From contig NZ_NSKD01000001.1 in the NCBI RefSeq assembly GCF_002286965.1, positions 124,001-188,000 of the forward strand: a stretch of 64,000 nt of DNA, in the 5' to 3' direction. The position numbers and the translations under genes were made by a program. Shown here piece after piece: positions 27,744-37,183 of the stretch (position 1 is the first letter of the stretch; each line of letters starts with the position of its first letter). The notes beneath the pieces were generated by a model that did no database searches, had not been told where the DNA came from, and saw only the letters and a list, made by a program, of their open reading frames with translations. This DNA is from Halovibrio salipaludis (GTDB taxonomy: Bacteria > Pseudomonadota > Gammaproteobacteria > Pseudomonadales > Oleiphilaceae).

Positions 27744-29021
27744 TCAGGACTGTGACGCATCCAGCGCCTGTTCAACGTCCGCGAGGATGTCATCCACGTG
27801 CTCGATGCCAATGGCAAGGCGGACCAGATCCCGGGAGACACCGGCGCTGGCCAGTTCCTCGTCATTCAGCTGACGGTGGGTCGTGCTCGCGGGATGGCAC
27901 GCCAGGGTCTTGGCATCGCCAATATTAACCAGGCGTACGATCATCTTCAGGGCATCGATGAATTTCGCCCCGGCCTCGTCGCCGCCCCTGATGCCAAAGG
28001 ACAGGATGCCCGACGCCTGGCCGTCCATGTATTTCTTCGCGAGCTCATGATATCGGCTCGATTCAAGGCCCGCGTAGTTGACCCAGTTCACTGCCGGATG
28101 CTTCTCCAGATACTGAGCCACTTTCAGCGCGTTCTCGCAGTGGCGTTCCATGCGCAGGTGCAGGGTCTCAATGCCCTGCATCAGCTGGAAGGCGTTCATG
28201 GGTGACAGGGCCGCGCCCATATTGCGCAGCGGCACCACCCGACACCGCCCGATGAACGCCGCCTCGCCCATGGCTTCGGTGTAGACCACGCCATGATAGG
28301 AGGGATCCGGCTCGTTCAGCACGGCAAAGCGCTTGGGATGGTCGGCCCACGGGAAACGCCCGGAATCCACAATGGCGCCCCCCAGGGTGGTGCCATGCCC
28401 GCCCATGAACTTGGTCAGTGAATGGATAACCACGTCCGCCCCGTGCTCGAAGGGGCGCCAGAGACAGGGGGTCGCAACCGTGTTGTCCACGAACAGGGGG
28501 ATGCCGTGCCGGTGACCAATCGCAGCGAGCTTTTCAATATCGACAATATTGCCTGCCGGGTTGCCCACGGTCTCACAGAAAATCAGCTTGGTGCGATCAT
28601 CAATGCGCGCCTCGAATGCATCCGGGTCGTCGGCACTGACAAAGCGGACCTCAATGCCCTGTTTCGGGAAGGTATGGGCAAAGAGATTGAAAGTCCCTCC
28701 GTAGAGCTGGGTCGTGGTAACGATGTTATCCCCGGCCTCAGCAATGGCCTGGATCGATGCGGTAATGGCCGCCATGCCTGAAGCCATGGCCAGCGCACCC
28801 ACGCCGCCTTCCAGCAGCCTGACACGCTCCTCCAGGAAGGCATTGGTCGGATTCATGATCCTGCTGTAGATATTGCCCTCGACCTTCAGATCGAACAGGT
28901 CAGCCCCATGCTGGGTGTTGTCGAACGCATAGGAAGTGGTCTGGTAAATCGGGGTTGCGACCGCCTTGGTGGTGGGGTCGGGATGGAAGCCGCCGTGAAT
29001 GGCGAGAGTATCCGGTTTCAT
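27744..29021 (-). CDS. metY: O-acetylhomoserine sulfhydrylase MetY
   Basis: PLP enzyme (425 aa) making homocysteine from O-acetylhomoserine and sulfide. N-terminal [21 protein letters not shown] and [15 protein letters not shown] are typical. The PLP lysine is in [13 protein letters not shown], with [18 protein letters not shown] before it. I start at the ATG at 29021, preceded by GAGG; a longer frame from 29054 adds an unconserved tail. The length agrees with MetY (about 425-430 aa) rather than the shorter MetZ or MetB. It is transcribed alone, convergent with the cytochrome c' gene. Confidence 0.93.
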   Translation of the reverse strand: MKPDTLAIHGGFHPDPTTKAVATPIYQTTSYAFDNTQHGADLFDLKVEGNIYSRIMNPTNAFLEERVRLLEGGVGALAMASGMAAITASIQAIAEAGDNIVTTTQLYGGTFNLFAHTFPKQGIEVRFVSADDPDAFEARIDDRTKLIFCETVGNPAGNIVDIEKLAAIGHRHGIPLFVDNTVATPCLWRPFEHGADVVIHSLTKFMGGHGTTLGGAIVDSGRFPWADHPKRFAVLNEPDPSYHGVVYTEAMGEAAFIGRCRVVPLRNMGAALSPMNAFQLMQGIETLHLRMERHCENALKVAQYLEKHPAVNWVNYAGLESSRYHELAKKYMDGQASGILSFGIRGGDEAGAKFIDALKMIVRLVNIGDAKTLACHPASTTHRQLNDEELASAGVSRDLVRLAIGIEHVDDILADVEQALDASQS

Positions 29022-29123
29022 GGGTAACCTCAGGTTCCAATTGTTGTGGTTCACGCTGCCAAGAATAGGACAGCCTGAGACAGACTGGAACCATTATCCG
29101 GGTAACAGGAACAGCAACGCCAA

Positions 29124-30194
29124 TTACTGCCCGCCTTCTGATTCCAGGTTACCAGACAGCCAGCCCCGGATACGGGCTGGCACCCGCCGCTGCTCCCGGG
29201 CGGCCCCACCCCTCGGGACTGGAATGGCGGACTGGGTGTAGGCCGCAAATCCGCCCCGCCGCGCAGCAGCCGAACGCTGTTCGGCACGCTCGGAATGCCT
29301 ATTCCGGTCATACAGGTCGAGAATAGGAACGCCATAGTCCTCCCCCAATGCCGCGACCAGCCCCTCGCTGAACGGCGGCCTCAGCCGGGCATTGATCCAG
29401 ACCATACCGAACTGGTCCGGTGGCAGCGTGGCGCCGTTGGCACTAGCGTAGCGCAGAACAAGATCCGCCCCATCCCCGACCCCGACAAACACGATGGTGC
29501 CCACGTTCTCGTTACGCAGGGCATTCACCGCGGCGGCAATACGGTCCGTGGCCCTCTGCTGCCAGTCATCCTCGCGTTCCGGGGTGGCTGCTCCCGACGC
29601 CACTTCAATGGTTATATCCGGAGGGTCGTGCGCGTCACCGCCCGCTTCCGCGTTGCCATCCCCTGCGTCTTGCTGGGCCGATTCCTCTCCGTCCGTTCCG
29701 GCGTCATCCTGTTCTGCGCCACCACTGCCCGCAGTCTCTGCCTCAAAGACCCTGTCCGGGATCCCCGGAACCGGTTCTGACGGCTGGGCGACCGACAGCG
29801 TCATCCAGCCCGCTTTGGGCAACTGGCTGCGTATCGCCCCGGCCACTCCCTGATCCGGTGACTGACCGGAGGGAGCCACGATCAGAACGCCGCCGTGACG
29901 CTCCGGTGTGCCTTCCCGCTTCAGCAGTCCGGTAAAGGCGCCCTCATCCTGCCCAAGCTCCAGAGCCTGGTCGGGGTAGAGCGAGGCCAGCGACCCCGCG
30001 GCGTTATCCGGGCCAAAGTGGACCAGCCTCACACTGGGTGGCTCGGGCTCCTCCTCCCCATCGGTGCCCTGATCCGCTTCCTCGCCCTCTGCGTCTGCCT
30101 CCTGTTCGGTCTCCTGCTGCTGCGCGGAAACCGGAAGCACCATGGCGACCAGGAGCAGGCACAAGGCAAAGGACGATGCGAAACGAAGGGACAC
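29124..30194 (-). CDS. DUF3530-type secreted protein
   Basis: Protein of 356 aa with a signal peptide (SLRFASSFALCLLLVAMVLP, cleavage after VSAQ). Two very acidic low-complexity stretches follow (about residues 28-50 and 145-180, rich in Glu, Asp, Gln, Gly). The rest resembles an alpha/beta-hydrolase-like fold: GGVLIVAPSGQSPD, then TIVFVGVGDGADLVLRYA, and VPILDLYDRNRHSERAEQR. I chose the GTG at 30194 because AGGAGG lies four bases upstream; an ATG at 30263 would place residues before the signal peptide. Function is unknown. It diverges from rpe. Confidence 0.75.
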   Translation of the reverse strand: MSLRFASSFALCLLLVAMVLPVSAQQQETEQEADAEGEEADQGTDGEEEPEPPSVRLVHFGPDNAAGSLASLYPDQALELGQDEGAFTGLLKREGTPERHGGVLIVAPSGQSPDQGVAGAIRSQLPKAGWMTLSVAQPSEPVPGIPDRVFEAETAGSGGAEQDDAGTDGEESAQQDAGDGNAEAGGDAHDPPDITIEVASGAATPEREDDWQQRATDRIAAAVNALRNENVGTIVFVGVGDGADLVLRYASANGATLPPDQFGMVWINARLRPPFSEGLVAALGEDYGVPILDLYDRNRHSERAEQRSAAARRGGFAAYTQSAIPVPRGGAAREQRRVPARIRGWLSGNLESEGGQ

Positions 30195-30262
30195 AGAACC
30201 TCCTGTGGTACGGAATGAGCCGGAAGCGTTAAACTGCCGCCTTTCGGAACAGTCTATCAACA

Positions 30263-30949
30263 ATGGCGGATCTTCCCATGAACGAGCCCCTCATCGCGCC
30301 CTCCATCCTCTCCGCGGATTTCGCCCGGCTGGGCGAGGAAGTGGACAACGTCCTGGCCGCGGGCGCGGACATGGTCCATTTCGACGTGATGGACAACCAC
30401 TACGTGCCCAACCTCACCATCGGCCCCATGGTCTGCGAGGCCCTGCGCAAGCACGGTGTGACCGCCCCCATTGATGTGCACCTGATGGTCAAACCAGTGG
30501 ACGACCTGATCCAGATGTTCATCGATGCCGGCGCCAGCTACATCACCTTCCACCCGGAAGCCTCGGAACACATCGACCGCTCCCTGCAGATGGTGCGGGA
30601 AGCCGGGCTCAAAACCGGCCTGGTCTTCAACCCCGCAACGCCGCTGCATTATATGGACTACGTAATGGATAAGCTGGACATGATCCTGCTGATGTCCGTG
30701 AATCCCGGCTTCGGCGGCCAGTCCTTTATACCGGGCACGCTCGACAAGCTGCGCGAGGCACGCCGGAAGATCGATGCCAGCGGCCGTAATATCCGGCTGG
30801 AAGTGGACGGGGGCGTGAAGGAAGACAATATCGGGGAGATCGCGGCAGCTGGCGCGGATACCTTTGTGGCCGGCTCCGCCATCTTCAAGAAGGACGATTA
30901 CAGCCGCATCATTGCGGACATGCGGGACCGGATCGCGGCGGCCCGATAA
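30263..30949 (+). CDS. rpe: Ribulose-phosphate 3-epimerase
   Basis: Interconverts ribulose 5-phosphate and xylulose 5-phosphate (pentose phosphate pathway). TIM-barrel protein of 228 aa with [16 protein letters not shown], metal and catalytic residues in [19 protein letters not shown] and [20 protein letters not shown], and [11 protein letters not shown]. The start may be this ATG or the one at 30278 (MNEPLIAP). It is followed at once by gph, and in many gammaproteobacteria by trpE, which here lies 19 kb away. Confidence 0.95.
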   Translation: MADLPMNEPLIAPSILSADFARLGEEVDNVLAAGADMVHFDVMDNHYVPNLTIGPMVCEALRKHGVTAPIDVHLMVKPVDDLIQMFIDAGASYITFHPEASEHIDRSLQMVREAGLKTGLVFNPATPLHYMDYVMDKLDMILLMSVNPGFGGQSFIPGTLDKLREARRKIDASGRNIRLEVDGGVKEDNIGEIAAAGADTFVAGSAIFKKDDYSRIIADMRDRIAAAR

Positions 30950-30950
30950 C

Positions 30951-31637
30951 GTGACCACCGCGACGCTGCCCAACACCCTGCTGCTGGACCTGGACGGCAC
31001 CCTTGTGGACAGCGCCCCCGATCTGGCCGCCGCCGTGGATGCCATGCTGGCGGAGCTGGGGCGTGCCCCCGCGGGTGTTGAGAAAACCCGGCTCTGGGTT
31101 GGCAACGGCGCCCGCAAACTGGTGGAACGGGCCCTGGCTGATGCCTTCGACCCCGCCGCGCCGGGAAACACGGGATTTGCCGACCATGCGGAGTCCCTTT
31201 TCTACAGGGCCTACCACGCCTGCAACGGCCATCACAGCCAGCTCTACGCGGGGGTTATGGCATTCCTGGAAGCCGCCCACTCACGCGGCTGTTCCATGGC
31301 GATCGTCACGAACAAGCCCGCCGAGTTCACGGAACCGCTGCTGGCACAGCTCAGCATGGCCCACTTCTTCGGAGCCGTCATCAGCGGTGACAGCCTGGTC
31401 GGCGACGACGGCACCCTCATCCGCAAACCCGCCCCCGCCCATCTCCAGATGGCGTTCGACCGGCTCGGTGCCACAACCGGCAGCGCCTGGATGATCGGGG
31501 ATTCCGGTTCGGACATCCTCGGCGCCCGTAACCTCGGTATTCCAAGCGTCGCGGTCACCTACGGCTACAGTCAGGGAACGCCGGTTGCGGACTACAGTCC
31601 CGACCGGATAGTGAACGACCTGACGGAATTACTGTAA
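30951..31637 (+). CDS. gph: Phosphoglycolate phosphatase
   Basis: HAD-family phosphatase (228 aa) that removes 2-phosphoglycolate. It has the nucleophile motif LLLDLDGTLVDSAPDLAAAV, motif II VTNKPAEFT, the KPAPAHLQMA lysine motif III, and GDSGSDILGARN (motif IV). I start at the GTG at 30951, one base after the rpe stop; an in-frame ATG at 30864 would run far into rpe. The ribosome binding site is weak, which fits coupling to rpe. Confidence 0.93.
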   Translation: MTTATLPNTLLLDLDGTLVDSAPDLAAAVDAMLAELGRAPAGVEKTRLWVGNGARKLVERALADAFDPAAPGNTGFADHAESLFYRAYHACNGHHSQLYAGVMAFLEAAHSRGCSMAIVTNKPAEFTEPLLAQLSMAHFFGAVISGDSLVGDDGTLIRKPAPAHLQMAFDRLGATTGSAWMIGDSGSDILGARNLGIPSVAVTYGYSQGTPVADYSPDRIVNDLTELL

Positions 31638-31644
31638 CCCACCC

Positions 31645-32409
31645 TCAACTGCGTGCCAGACGCCGGTTCAGGGCCCACAGGGACAGCGGCGCGAATACCA
31701 CCGTGATGATCGCGGCCCACACCAGCGACCACAGCGCCGGCTCAAACACCGGCCCGCCACTGAGCAGCCCGCGCGCGGCCTCGGACAGCAGTGACACCGG
31801 GTTGGCGGCCACCACGGCCCGAATGAACGGCGGCAGTGTCTCCAGCGGCACAAAGACGTTACTCAGAAAGGTGACGGGGAACAGCGCCGTGAAGCCGAAC
31901 AGCTGGACGTGTTCCGGATCCCGCGCCATGACGCCCACCAGCACCATGATCCAGGACATGGCGAACGCGAAAACCAGCAGCAGGGCCAGCATCAACAGCA
32001 CACCAGCGGCAGGCGCTCCCAGCCGGAACCCGAGCAGGAACCCCACCACCAGCAACAGAAGGACGCACCAGGCCTGTTTGACCATATCCGCAAGGATGCG
32101 CCCGGCCAGTGGCGCCCAGCGCGCAATGGGCAGGGCCCGGAAGCGGTCGAACACACCCTTGGTAAGATCCGTGTTCAGACCATGGCCAACGTAAACCGTC
32201 ACAAACACCAGGTTCATAACAATCACGCCGGGCAGGATAAAATCCAGGTACGCCTCCGTGGAGCCAGCCACCGCACCCCCGAACACATACAGGAACAGCA
32301 GCAGGAACAGGATCGGCTGGATACTGAAATCCATCAACTCCCAGGGATTGCGGCGCAGCTGAAGCAGGGAACGCCAGGCGAGGGTCAGGGTCTGCTGGAG
32401 GCTGTTCAA
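31645..32409 (-). CDS. ABC-2 type permease (DrrB-like)
   Basis: Inner-membrane exporter subunit (254 aa) with six hydrophobic helices and the ABC-2 signature near VFVPLETLPPFIRAVVAANPVSLL. The N-terminal TLAWRSLLQLRRNPWELMDF and GVFDRFRALPIARWAPL are typical of daunorubicin-resistance-type DrrB permeases. It starts inside the ATPase gene (4-base overlap). Substrate unknown. Its position beside the siderophore block makes a siderophore-related exporter possible, but the family mostly exports drugs or lipids. Confidence 0.85.
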   Translation of the reverse strand: MNSLQQTLTLAWRSLLQLRRNPWELMDFSIQPILFLLLFLYVFGGAVAGSTEAYLDFILPGVIVMNLVFVTVYVGHGLNTDLTKGVFDRFRALPIARWAPLAGRILADMVKQAWCVLLLLVVGFLLGFRLGAPAAGVLLMLALLLVFAFAMSWIMVLVGVMARDPEHVQLFGFTALFPVTFLSNVFVPLETLPPFIRAVVAANPVSLLSEAARGLLSGGPVFEPALWSLVWAAIITVVFAPLSLWALNRRLARS

Positions 32410-33383
32410 GGCGTCACCTCCACAGCCTCGTCCGCTGACTCCACGTCGGCATGGCGCCCGGTGAGGGTCAGGAAGACGTCATCCAGGCTCGCACCACGCA
32501 GCGTCAGCTCCCGCGCCACGATGCCGGCCTCATCAAGGCGCCGCACCACGACCGGCACCAGCGACGGATCTGTTACCGGAACCCGCAGCCGACTGCCATC
32601 CACCTCGGGCGCCCGCCCGGCGAGTTCCGTCACGATGGCGTACGCCGTATCCAGGTCCGCGTCCCGCTCAGGCGCAACCACCAGTGTCTGCCCGCCGATA
32701 CGCGCCTTGAGCTGGTCCGAGGTGCCACTGGCGATCACCCGCCCCTGATCGATGACCACGATCTCGTCCGCAAGGCTGTCCGCCTCCTCAAGGTACTGGG
32801 TTGTCAGCAACACTGTGGTGCCCTGCGCCACGAGCTGCCGGATCAGGTTCCACAGATCCAGGCGGGCCCTTGGGTCGAGTCCAGTCGTGGGCTCATCCAG
32901 AAAAAGGATTCGGGGCCGCCCGACCAGGCTTGCAGCCAGGTCCAGGCGCCGGCGCATGCCACCGGAATAGGTCTGGATCGGCCGATGGGCCGCCTCTTCC
33001 AGGCCAAATTCCGCCAGCAGCTCGCCCGCGCGGGAACGGGCGTCCCGGCGGGAGAATCCCAGCAGGCGGGCAATCAGCACAAGGTTTTCACGCCCGGTGA
33101 GCTTTTCATCCACGGATGCATACTGGCCAGTCAGCCCGATGCGGGTGCGTACGGCTGCGGCCTCTGTGGCCACATCGTACCCGTCCACCCAGGCCTTACC
33201 GGCGTCCGGCGCCAGCAGGGTCGCCAGAATACGCACGGCGGTCGTCTTGCCGGCGCCATTGGGGCCCAGCAAACCAAGAACGGTGCCACGCGGCACGCTC
33301 AGGTCAATACCGTCGAGCGCCCGGGTGGCACCGAATTGCTTGAGCAGGCCCTCGGCGCGGATCGCTTCATCCATGGCTGCCAT
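32406..33383 (-). CDS. ABC exporter ATPase (DrrA-like)
   Basis: ATPase (325 aa) paired with the DrrB-like permease. Walker A is LGPNGAGKTTAV, the signature is YSGGMRRRLDLAASL, and Walker B is ILFLDEPTTGLDPRARL, followed by the switch TTQYLEEAD. The extra C-terminal domain (about residues 235-315) is typical of the DrrA group. The start may be the ATG at 33383 or the one at 33374. It lies 48 bases downstream of the TonB receptor stop on the same strand, so it may be cotranscribed with that Fur-linked gene. Confidence 0.88.
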   Translation of the reverse strand: MAAMDEAIRAEGLLKQFGATRALDGIDLSVPRGTVLGLLGPNGAGKTTAVRILATLLAPDAGKAWVDGYDVATEAAAVRTRIGLTGQYASVDEKLTGRENLVLIARLLGFSRRDARSRAGELLAEFGLEEAAHRPIQTYSGGMRRRLDLAASLVGRPRILFLDEPTTGLDPRARLDLWNLIRQLVAQGTTVLLTTQYLEEADSLADEIVVIDQGRVIASGTSDQLKARIGGQTLVVAPERDADLDTAYAIVTELAGRAPEVDGSRLRVPVTDPSLVPVVVRRLDEAGIVARELTLRGASLDDVFLTLTGRHADVESADEAVEVTP

Positions 33384-33431
33384 TCCCGTTCACTGGAAAG
33401 CCGTCAGGATAGCGTTGCGCCGATCGGAACA

Positions 33432-35621
33432 CTACCAGTTGAGGGAGTAACCAACACCCATGGTTCGACCCTGTCCCTTGATCCGGCTGGTAGCACTATT
33501 AGCCGACCCGATCTGGTAATAGGACTGACTGACCGCGGGGTAATAGTCCTCGTTCAGTAGATTCCGGACCGACAGCGTCACCTCACCGGAACCCGCATTA
33601 AAGCGAGCGACGTAATCGATGATAGTGTAGCGCTCAACCTCCCCTTCACCGAAAGCGGTCGATCCCTCGAACTGGTCCCGGCTGCCGATATGGGAGAGCT
33701 GCAGACGGTTGTGCCACCAGCTCAGAGTCTGGTCTTCCAGGTAGCCAGTAACCTTGAGTGGCGCTATCCGGGTTCCCGGCAAACGTTTGCGACCGCCATC
33801 CGCGGTGTCCCGGATGCCCTCGGCCCAGGTCAGTGTCCCGCCCAGTGTGGTTGCCGAAGTAACGCTGTAGTCCGCCGCGGTCTCAACGCCCCAGATATCC
33901 TCATCGTTTTTCTGGATGTTCAGATTACTGTCAAAGGTTGTGCCGCCATTGGAAGCGCTGTAGAAGACAGCAGCAGAGACACCGAGCCGCTCACCACTGT
34001 AGCGGCTACCGATCTCGTAGTTTTCGACTTTCTCAGCTTCAGACTCAAAACTCCCCGCCTGAAAAGTAAGGATGGGGTCGCTTGGCGCTGTACGATAAGG
34101 CCCTGCATCACGAATCACACGCCCAACGTCCGCTATGGAAAAGCCTTCAGAATAGCTGGCAAAGAGATCCACAGAGTCACTCACGAAATAGACTGCGCCA
34201 AGGTTAAACAGAGTTTCTGAGTAATCCAGTGTTCCAGATTCCACCCTGTGACCTTGAAGGTTTGGAAAACTACTACCATTTGCCGGAACCGTCCCGACGT
34301 CCACACTGATGTCTTCGTGACGCAAACCCGCCCGGAGCACAGCAGATTCAGCAACAGGGAGTTCCAGCTGTGCGTAGCCTGCATAGGCGTCCTGATCCAT
34401 CGCGGGAGAGGTTGCTGGAATTTCGCCACTCTGATCGTAGTATCTCGAATCAGTCTTATCCGACAGGTAGTCCACGCCCCAGGTCAGGTTGGCTCCGTCT
34501 GCGAGCACCTCCAACGGCGTATTGACAGATGTCCTGACGCCAACTTTTTCCGACTCGATCGCACTCTGTGGATAGGGCCCCGCGCCAGGGTAATAGTACT
34601 TCGGGAAGGCCTGACGGGAATCGCCGTAGTAGACATCCGCCTTGATCGAACTACCAGCGATGTCCGCGTGCGAATAGGTCGCCCTTGCCGAGGTAAAAAC
34701 CTGCTCAGGATCAACTCCCGGTTTGGCCTGGTCCACCGCCTCGTCCAGAGGCACCGCTGGTGTTTTGTCATCGCCCTGGGCAAAACCGAACGTGTAGTCT
34801 GAGTCCTGCTCGTTATTGAATTCGTTAACCATCAGCTCGATGCGCTGATCGCCTCCATCAAAATCCAGACCAGTCTTGGCGAGAACGTTGTACTCCGTGG
34901 TATCCGAGAAACCACCCTGTGTCCCACCAGGGCCACCGGGTGGAATCCGATCGCCATCGGCATCGAACCTGCCTCCGCGCTCCACGAAAGAGCCGGAAAG
35001 CACGTAATCCCAATCACCCTGGGTTCCACTGACCCGGTGTTCCGTCTCATAATCGAGGGAGTCATCAAAGTGCTCCGTCGAAAAGCGGACACCTGCCTGC
35101 GAGTATCCGGAAACACTGTCTTCACTGGCTTTCTTGGTGATGACATTGATCACACCGCCCTTGGCACCGAAACCATAGATCGCCGTGCCTCCGCGGATCA
35201 CCTCGATACGCTCAATAGCCGATGCCGAAATACTGTTCAGCCCCCTTGAGGCATCCCGGAGTGGTGTCGACTGGGGAATTCCATCGATCAGAACCAGAAA
35301 CTTCCGGCCGCGCAATGTCTGCCCATAATTGGTGACCGATTCAGTGCTCGGCCCAAGACCAGGAACCGTTTGAGCGAGAATATCGTTCAGATTTCGACTG
35401 ACCTTTGATTGTTCATTGATCTGATCCTCATCCACCACAGTCACCGACCGAGCCGTTTCGGAAACTGAGGTTTCACTCCGGGTGGCCGATACCACCACTG
35501 GATCCAGCGTCATGCCAGTCTCGGACTGGGCCTGTGCCGTCATGGAAAAGGGCGCCAGGGCCGTTGACGCAATGGCAAGCGGGAGAAGCCGCTTACGAGG
35601 GATGAAACGCCGGTGTGTCAC
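33432..35621 (-). CDS. TonB-dependent siderophore receptor
   Basis: Outer-membrane receptor (729 aa). It starts at a GTG, eight bases after AGGAGA. The signal peptide ends near AQAQS (about residue 31). The TonB box region LDPVVVSATRSE is followed by a plug domain with LRGRKFLVLIDGIPQSTPLRD and GGTAIYGFGAKGGVINVITKK. A 22-strand barrel follows, ending in GVGYSLNW with a terminal aromatic residue. The plug is of the ferric-hydroxamate/aerobactin type, like the second receptor at 43.5 kb but clearly divergent. A Fur-type box lies upstream, so iron control is likely. It could take up a different siderophore. Confidence 0.88.
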   Translation of the reverse strand: MTHRRFIPRKRLLPLAIASTALAPFSMTAQAQSETGMTLDPVVVSATRSETSVSETARSVTVVDEDQINEQSKVSRNLNDILAQTVPGLGPSTESVTNYGQTLRGRKFLVLIDGIPQSTPLRDASRGLNSISASAIERIEVIRGGTAIYGFGAKGGVINVITKKASEDSVSGYSQAGVRFSTEHFDDSLDYETEHRVSGTQGDWDYVLSGSFVERGGRFDADGDRIPPGGPGGTQGGFSDTTEYNVLAKTGLDFDGGDQRIELMVNEFNNEQDSDYTFGFAQGDDKTPAVPLDEAVDQAKPGVDPEQVFTSARATYSHADIAGSSIKADVYYGDSRQAFPKYYYPGAGPYPQSAIESEKVGVRTSVNTPLEVLADGANLTWGVDYLSDKTDSRYYDQSGEIPATSPAMDQDAYAGYAQLELPVAESAVLRAGLRHEDISVDVGTVPANGSSFPNLQGHRVESGTLDYSETLFNLGAVYFVSDSVDLFASYSEGFSIADVGRVIRDAGPYRTAPSDPILTFQAGSFESEAEKVENYEIGSRYSGERLGVSAAVFYSASNGGTTFDSNLNIQKNDEDIWGVETAADYSVTSATTLGGTLTWAEGIRDTADGGRKRLPGTRIAPLKVTGYLEDQTLSWWHNRLQLSHIGSRDQFEGSTAFGEGEVERYTIIDYVARFNAGSGEVTLSVRNLLNEDYYPAVSQSYYQIGSANSATSRIKGQGRTMGVGYSLNW

Positions 35622-35674
35622 TGCAGATGTCTCCTGATCCGGAATGGGATGTTCAGCTTCTTTTAGGTACGTAA

Positions 35675-35689
35675 TGCGAATTATTATCG
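35675..35689. promoter_or_regulatory. Fur box of the TonB receptor gene
   Basis: TGCGAATTATTATCG matches the 7-1-7 Fur core TGATAAT-N-ATTATCA at 11 of 14 defined positions. It is AT-rich and lies about 55-70 bp before the receptor GTG. It is also about 130 bp upstream of the divergent CbiX-like gene, which could share it. Confidence 0.7.
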
Positions 35690-35816
35690 TTAATTAAGCG
35701 AATGTAAAGAGTTCGCAACACCAGGAGCTGACGGACCCACCCCCCTGAGGCATCATGTCCCGGTGAACGGCAGCCGGTCTTCTGCCGTAGTTACTCTGAA
35801 AGTAAGGGACCATCCA

Positions 35817-36710
35817 ATGACGCATGTTTTCCTCGTTGACAACGGCTCCCTCCGCCCCGGCGCCACGCTCAACCTGAGACGCGTGGCGGCCGCGCTCGGT
35901 GAACGTACCGGCCTTCCTGTTGAGGCCCGTTCCCTGCTGCACTCCAACAAAGTGCCGGCGGAAGAGCTTGATGGCGTACCGGCCTCCACCCTGGGGCCGG
36001 CCGCGACCTGGAGGGCCGAGGAGGGCATTACAGACATGGTGGTTCTGCCATTCTTCTTCGGCCCGAGCCGGGCCCTCAGCGGCTACCTGCCCGAGCGGCT
36101 GGGCGACGTGCAGGAAGCGCACCCACGGGTCCGGATCCGGGTTGCTTCCCCACTGGTGGATCTCCAGGCCCCTACGGACCTGAGACTGGCGCGCATTCTT
36201 CGGGATGGTGTCGAAGAACAGCTCCAGCAAATGCCCGGCGGTTCACAGCCGGCTGTCGTACTGGCCGACCACGGCAGTCCCATCCCGGAAGTAACGGCTG
36301 TGCGCAACGTGGTCGCCGGTCAACTCGCAACGCTGCTTGAGGGCCGGGTACGCAGTGTGACGCCTGCGTCCATGGAGCGCCGTGAGGGAGACGCGTACCG
36401 TTTCAACGACCCCCTGCTTGAAAACCTCCTGGATGAACCCGGTTTCAACCAGGGCCCCGTCATCGTTTCAATGCTGTTCCTGTCGCCCGGAAAGCACGCC
36501 GGGGAAGATGGCGATGTGGCGACCATCTGCGCCGATGCGGAAACCCGTAACCCGGGCCTGTCGACCCGGATCACCCGTCTTGCCGGGGAACACGACGGCA
36601 TCCTGGATCTCCTCGCGGACCGCCTGGAAGAAGCCATCAGCGGCGAACGCTACCTGCTGGATCTTCCGGCACCCGGAAAGCCCGAAGGAAATGAGCAGCC
36701 GACCCCATGA
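35817..36710 (+). CDS. CbiX/SirB-like double-domain protein
   Basis: Protein of 297 aa with two halves that both resemble the CbiX/SirB chelatase fold. The first begins MTHVFLVDNGSLRPGATL; the second begins near residue 150 with AVVLADHGSPIPEVTAVRNV. Each carries the short acidic/His-Gly-Ser strand end, but in the first half the usual His is replaced by Asn (DNGS). Family members insert Co or Fe into sirohydrochlorin, and siroheme is needed for nitrite reduction and heme d1. Neither activity is proven here. The ATG at 35817 follows AAGGGA. The 3' end overlaps the frameshifted gene by 4 bases. Confidence 0.7.
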   Translation: MTHVFLVDNGSLRPGATLNLRRVAAALGERTGLPVEARSLLHSNKVPAEELDGVPASTLGPAATWRAEEGITDMVVLPFFFGPSRALSGYLPERLGDVQEAHPRVRIRVASPLVDLQAPTDLRLARILRDGVEEQLQQMPGGSQPAVVLADHGSPIPEVTAVRNVVAGQLATLLEGRVRSVTPASMERREGDAYRFNDPLLENLLDEPGFNQGPVIVSMLFLSPGKHAGEDGDVATICADAETRNPGLSTRITRLAGEHDGILDLLADRLEEAISGERYLLDLPAPGKPEGNEQPTP

Positions 36711-37151
36711 ATCAGGACGCTAACGACCTCGAACTCTTTGAAGGCCTCCAGGCGCTGTCGGACAACGCCTTTCCCAAGGAATGCAGGACCTGTGGCCGGG
36801 TTTACCACTCCCCCGAGGATTTCGTAACACGGTCCGAAGGGATTGCGGGTCGAACCGGCCTGAAAAGCTCCTACGATGACGACGACCGCCCGATCGTTGA
36901 ACTCTTCCGCAACTGCCTCTGCGGGTCCACCCTGTTGGACTTCTTCTCGGATCGAAGGGATACCTTCCCCGGCAGGCCTCAGGCGAAGGGAGGTCTTCAC
37001 AAAGATGCTGGCCCAGCTTGAGAAACGGGGCATGAAAGCGGAAACGGCCCGGCAGGAGCTCCTGAACCTGATGCGCGGCCAGAGGAGCAGCACGCTCGAA
37101 AGCATGGGGATTCAGCTCAAGGCGCGCCGTTACCATCAGGAAGGAGATTGA
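36707..37151 (+). pseudogene. Frameshifted small zinc-ribbon-like protein gene
   Basis: The first frame (from ATG 36707) encodes KECRTCGRVYHSPEDF and NCLCGSTLLDFFSDRRDT. Its two Cys pairs suggest a zinc ribbon. The frame then degenerates and stops at 37021. A second frame, one base removed, continues with AGLRRREVFTKMLAQLEKRG and then a helical C-terminus ending at 37151. Dropping one C from CCCC at 36967-36970 joins the frames smoothly (...DTFPAGLRRRE...), giving about 147 aa. Either the gene is broken, the base is a sequencing error, or a frameshift is used. Small proteins of this shape occur in other gammaproteobacteria to my recollection; the function is unknown. Confidence 0.7.
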
Positions 37152-37183
37152 TAAGGGTCCGCCGACGGGCGCGACCAGACGAA

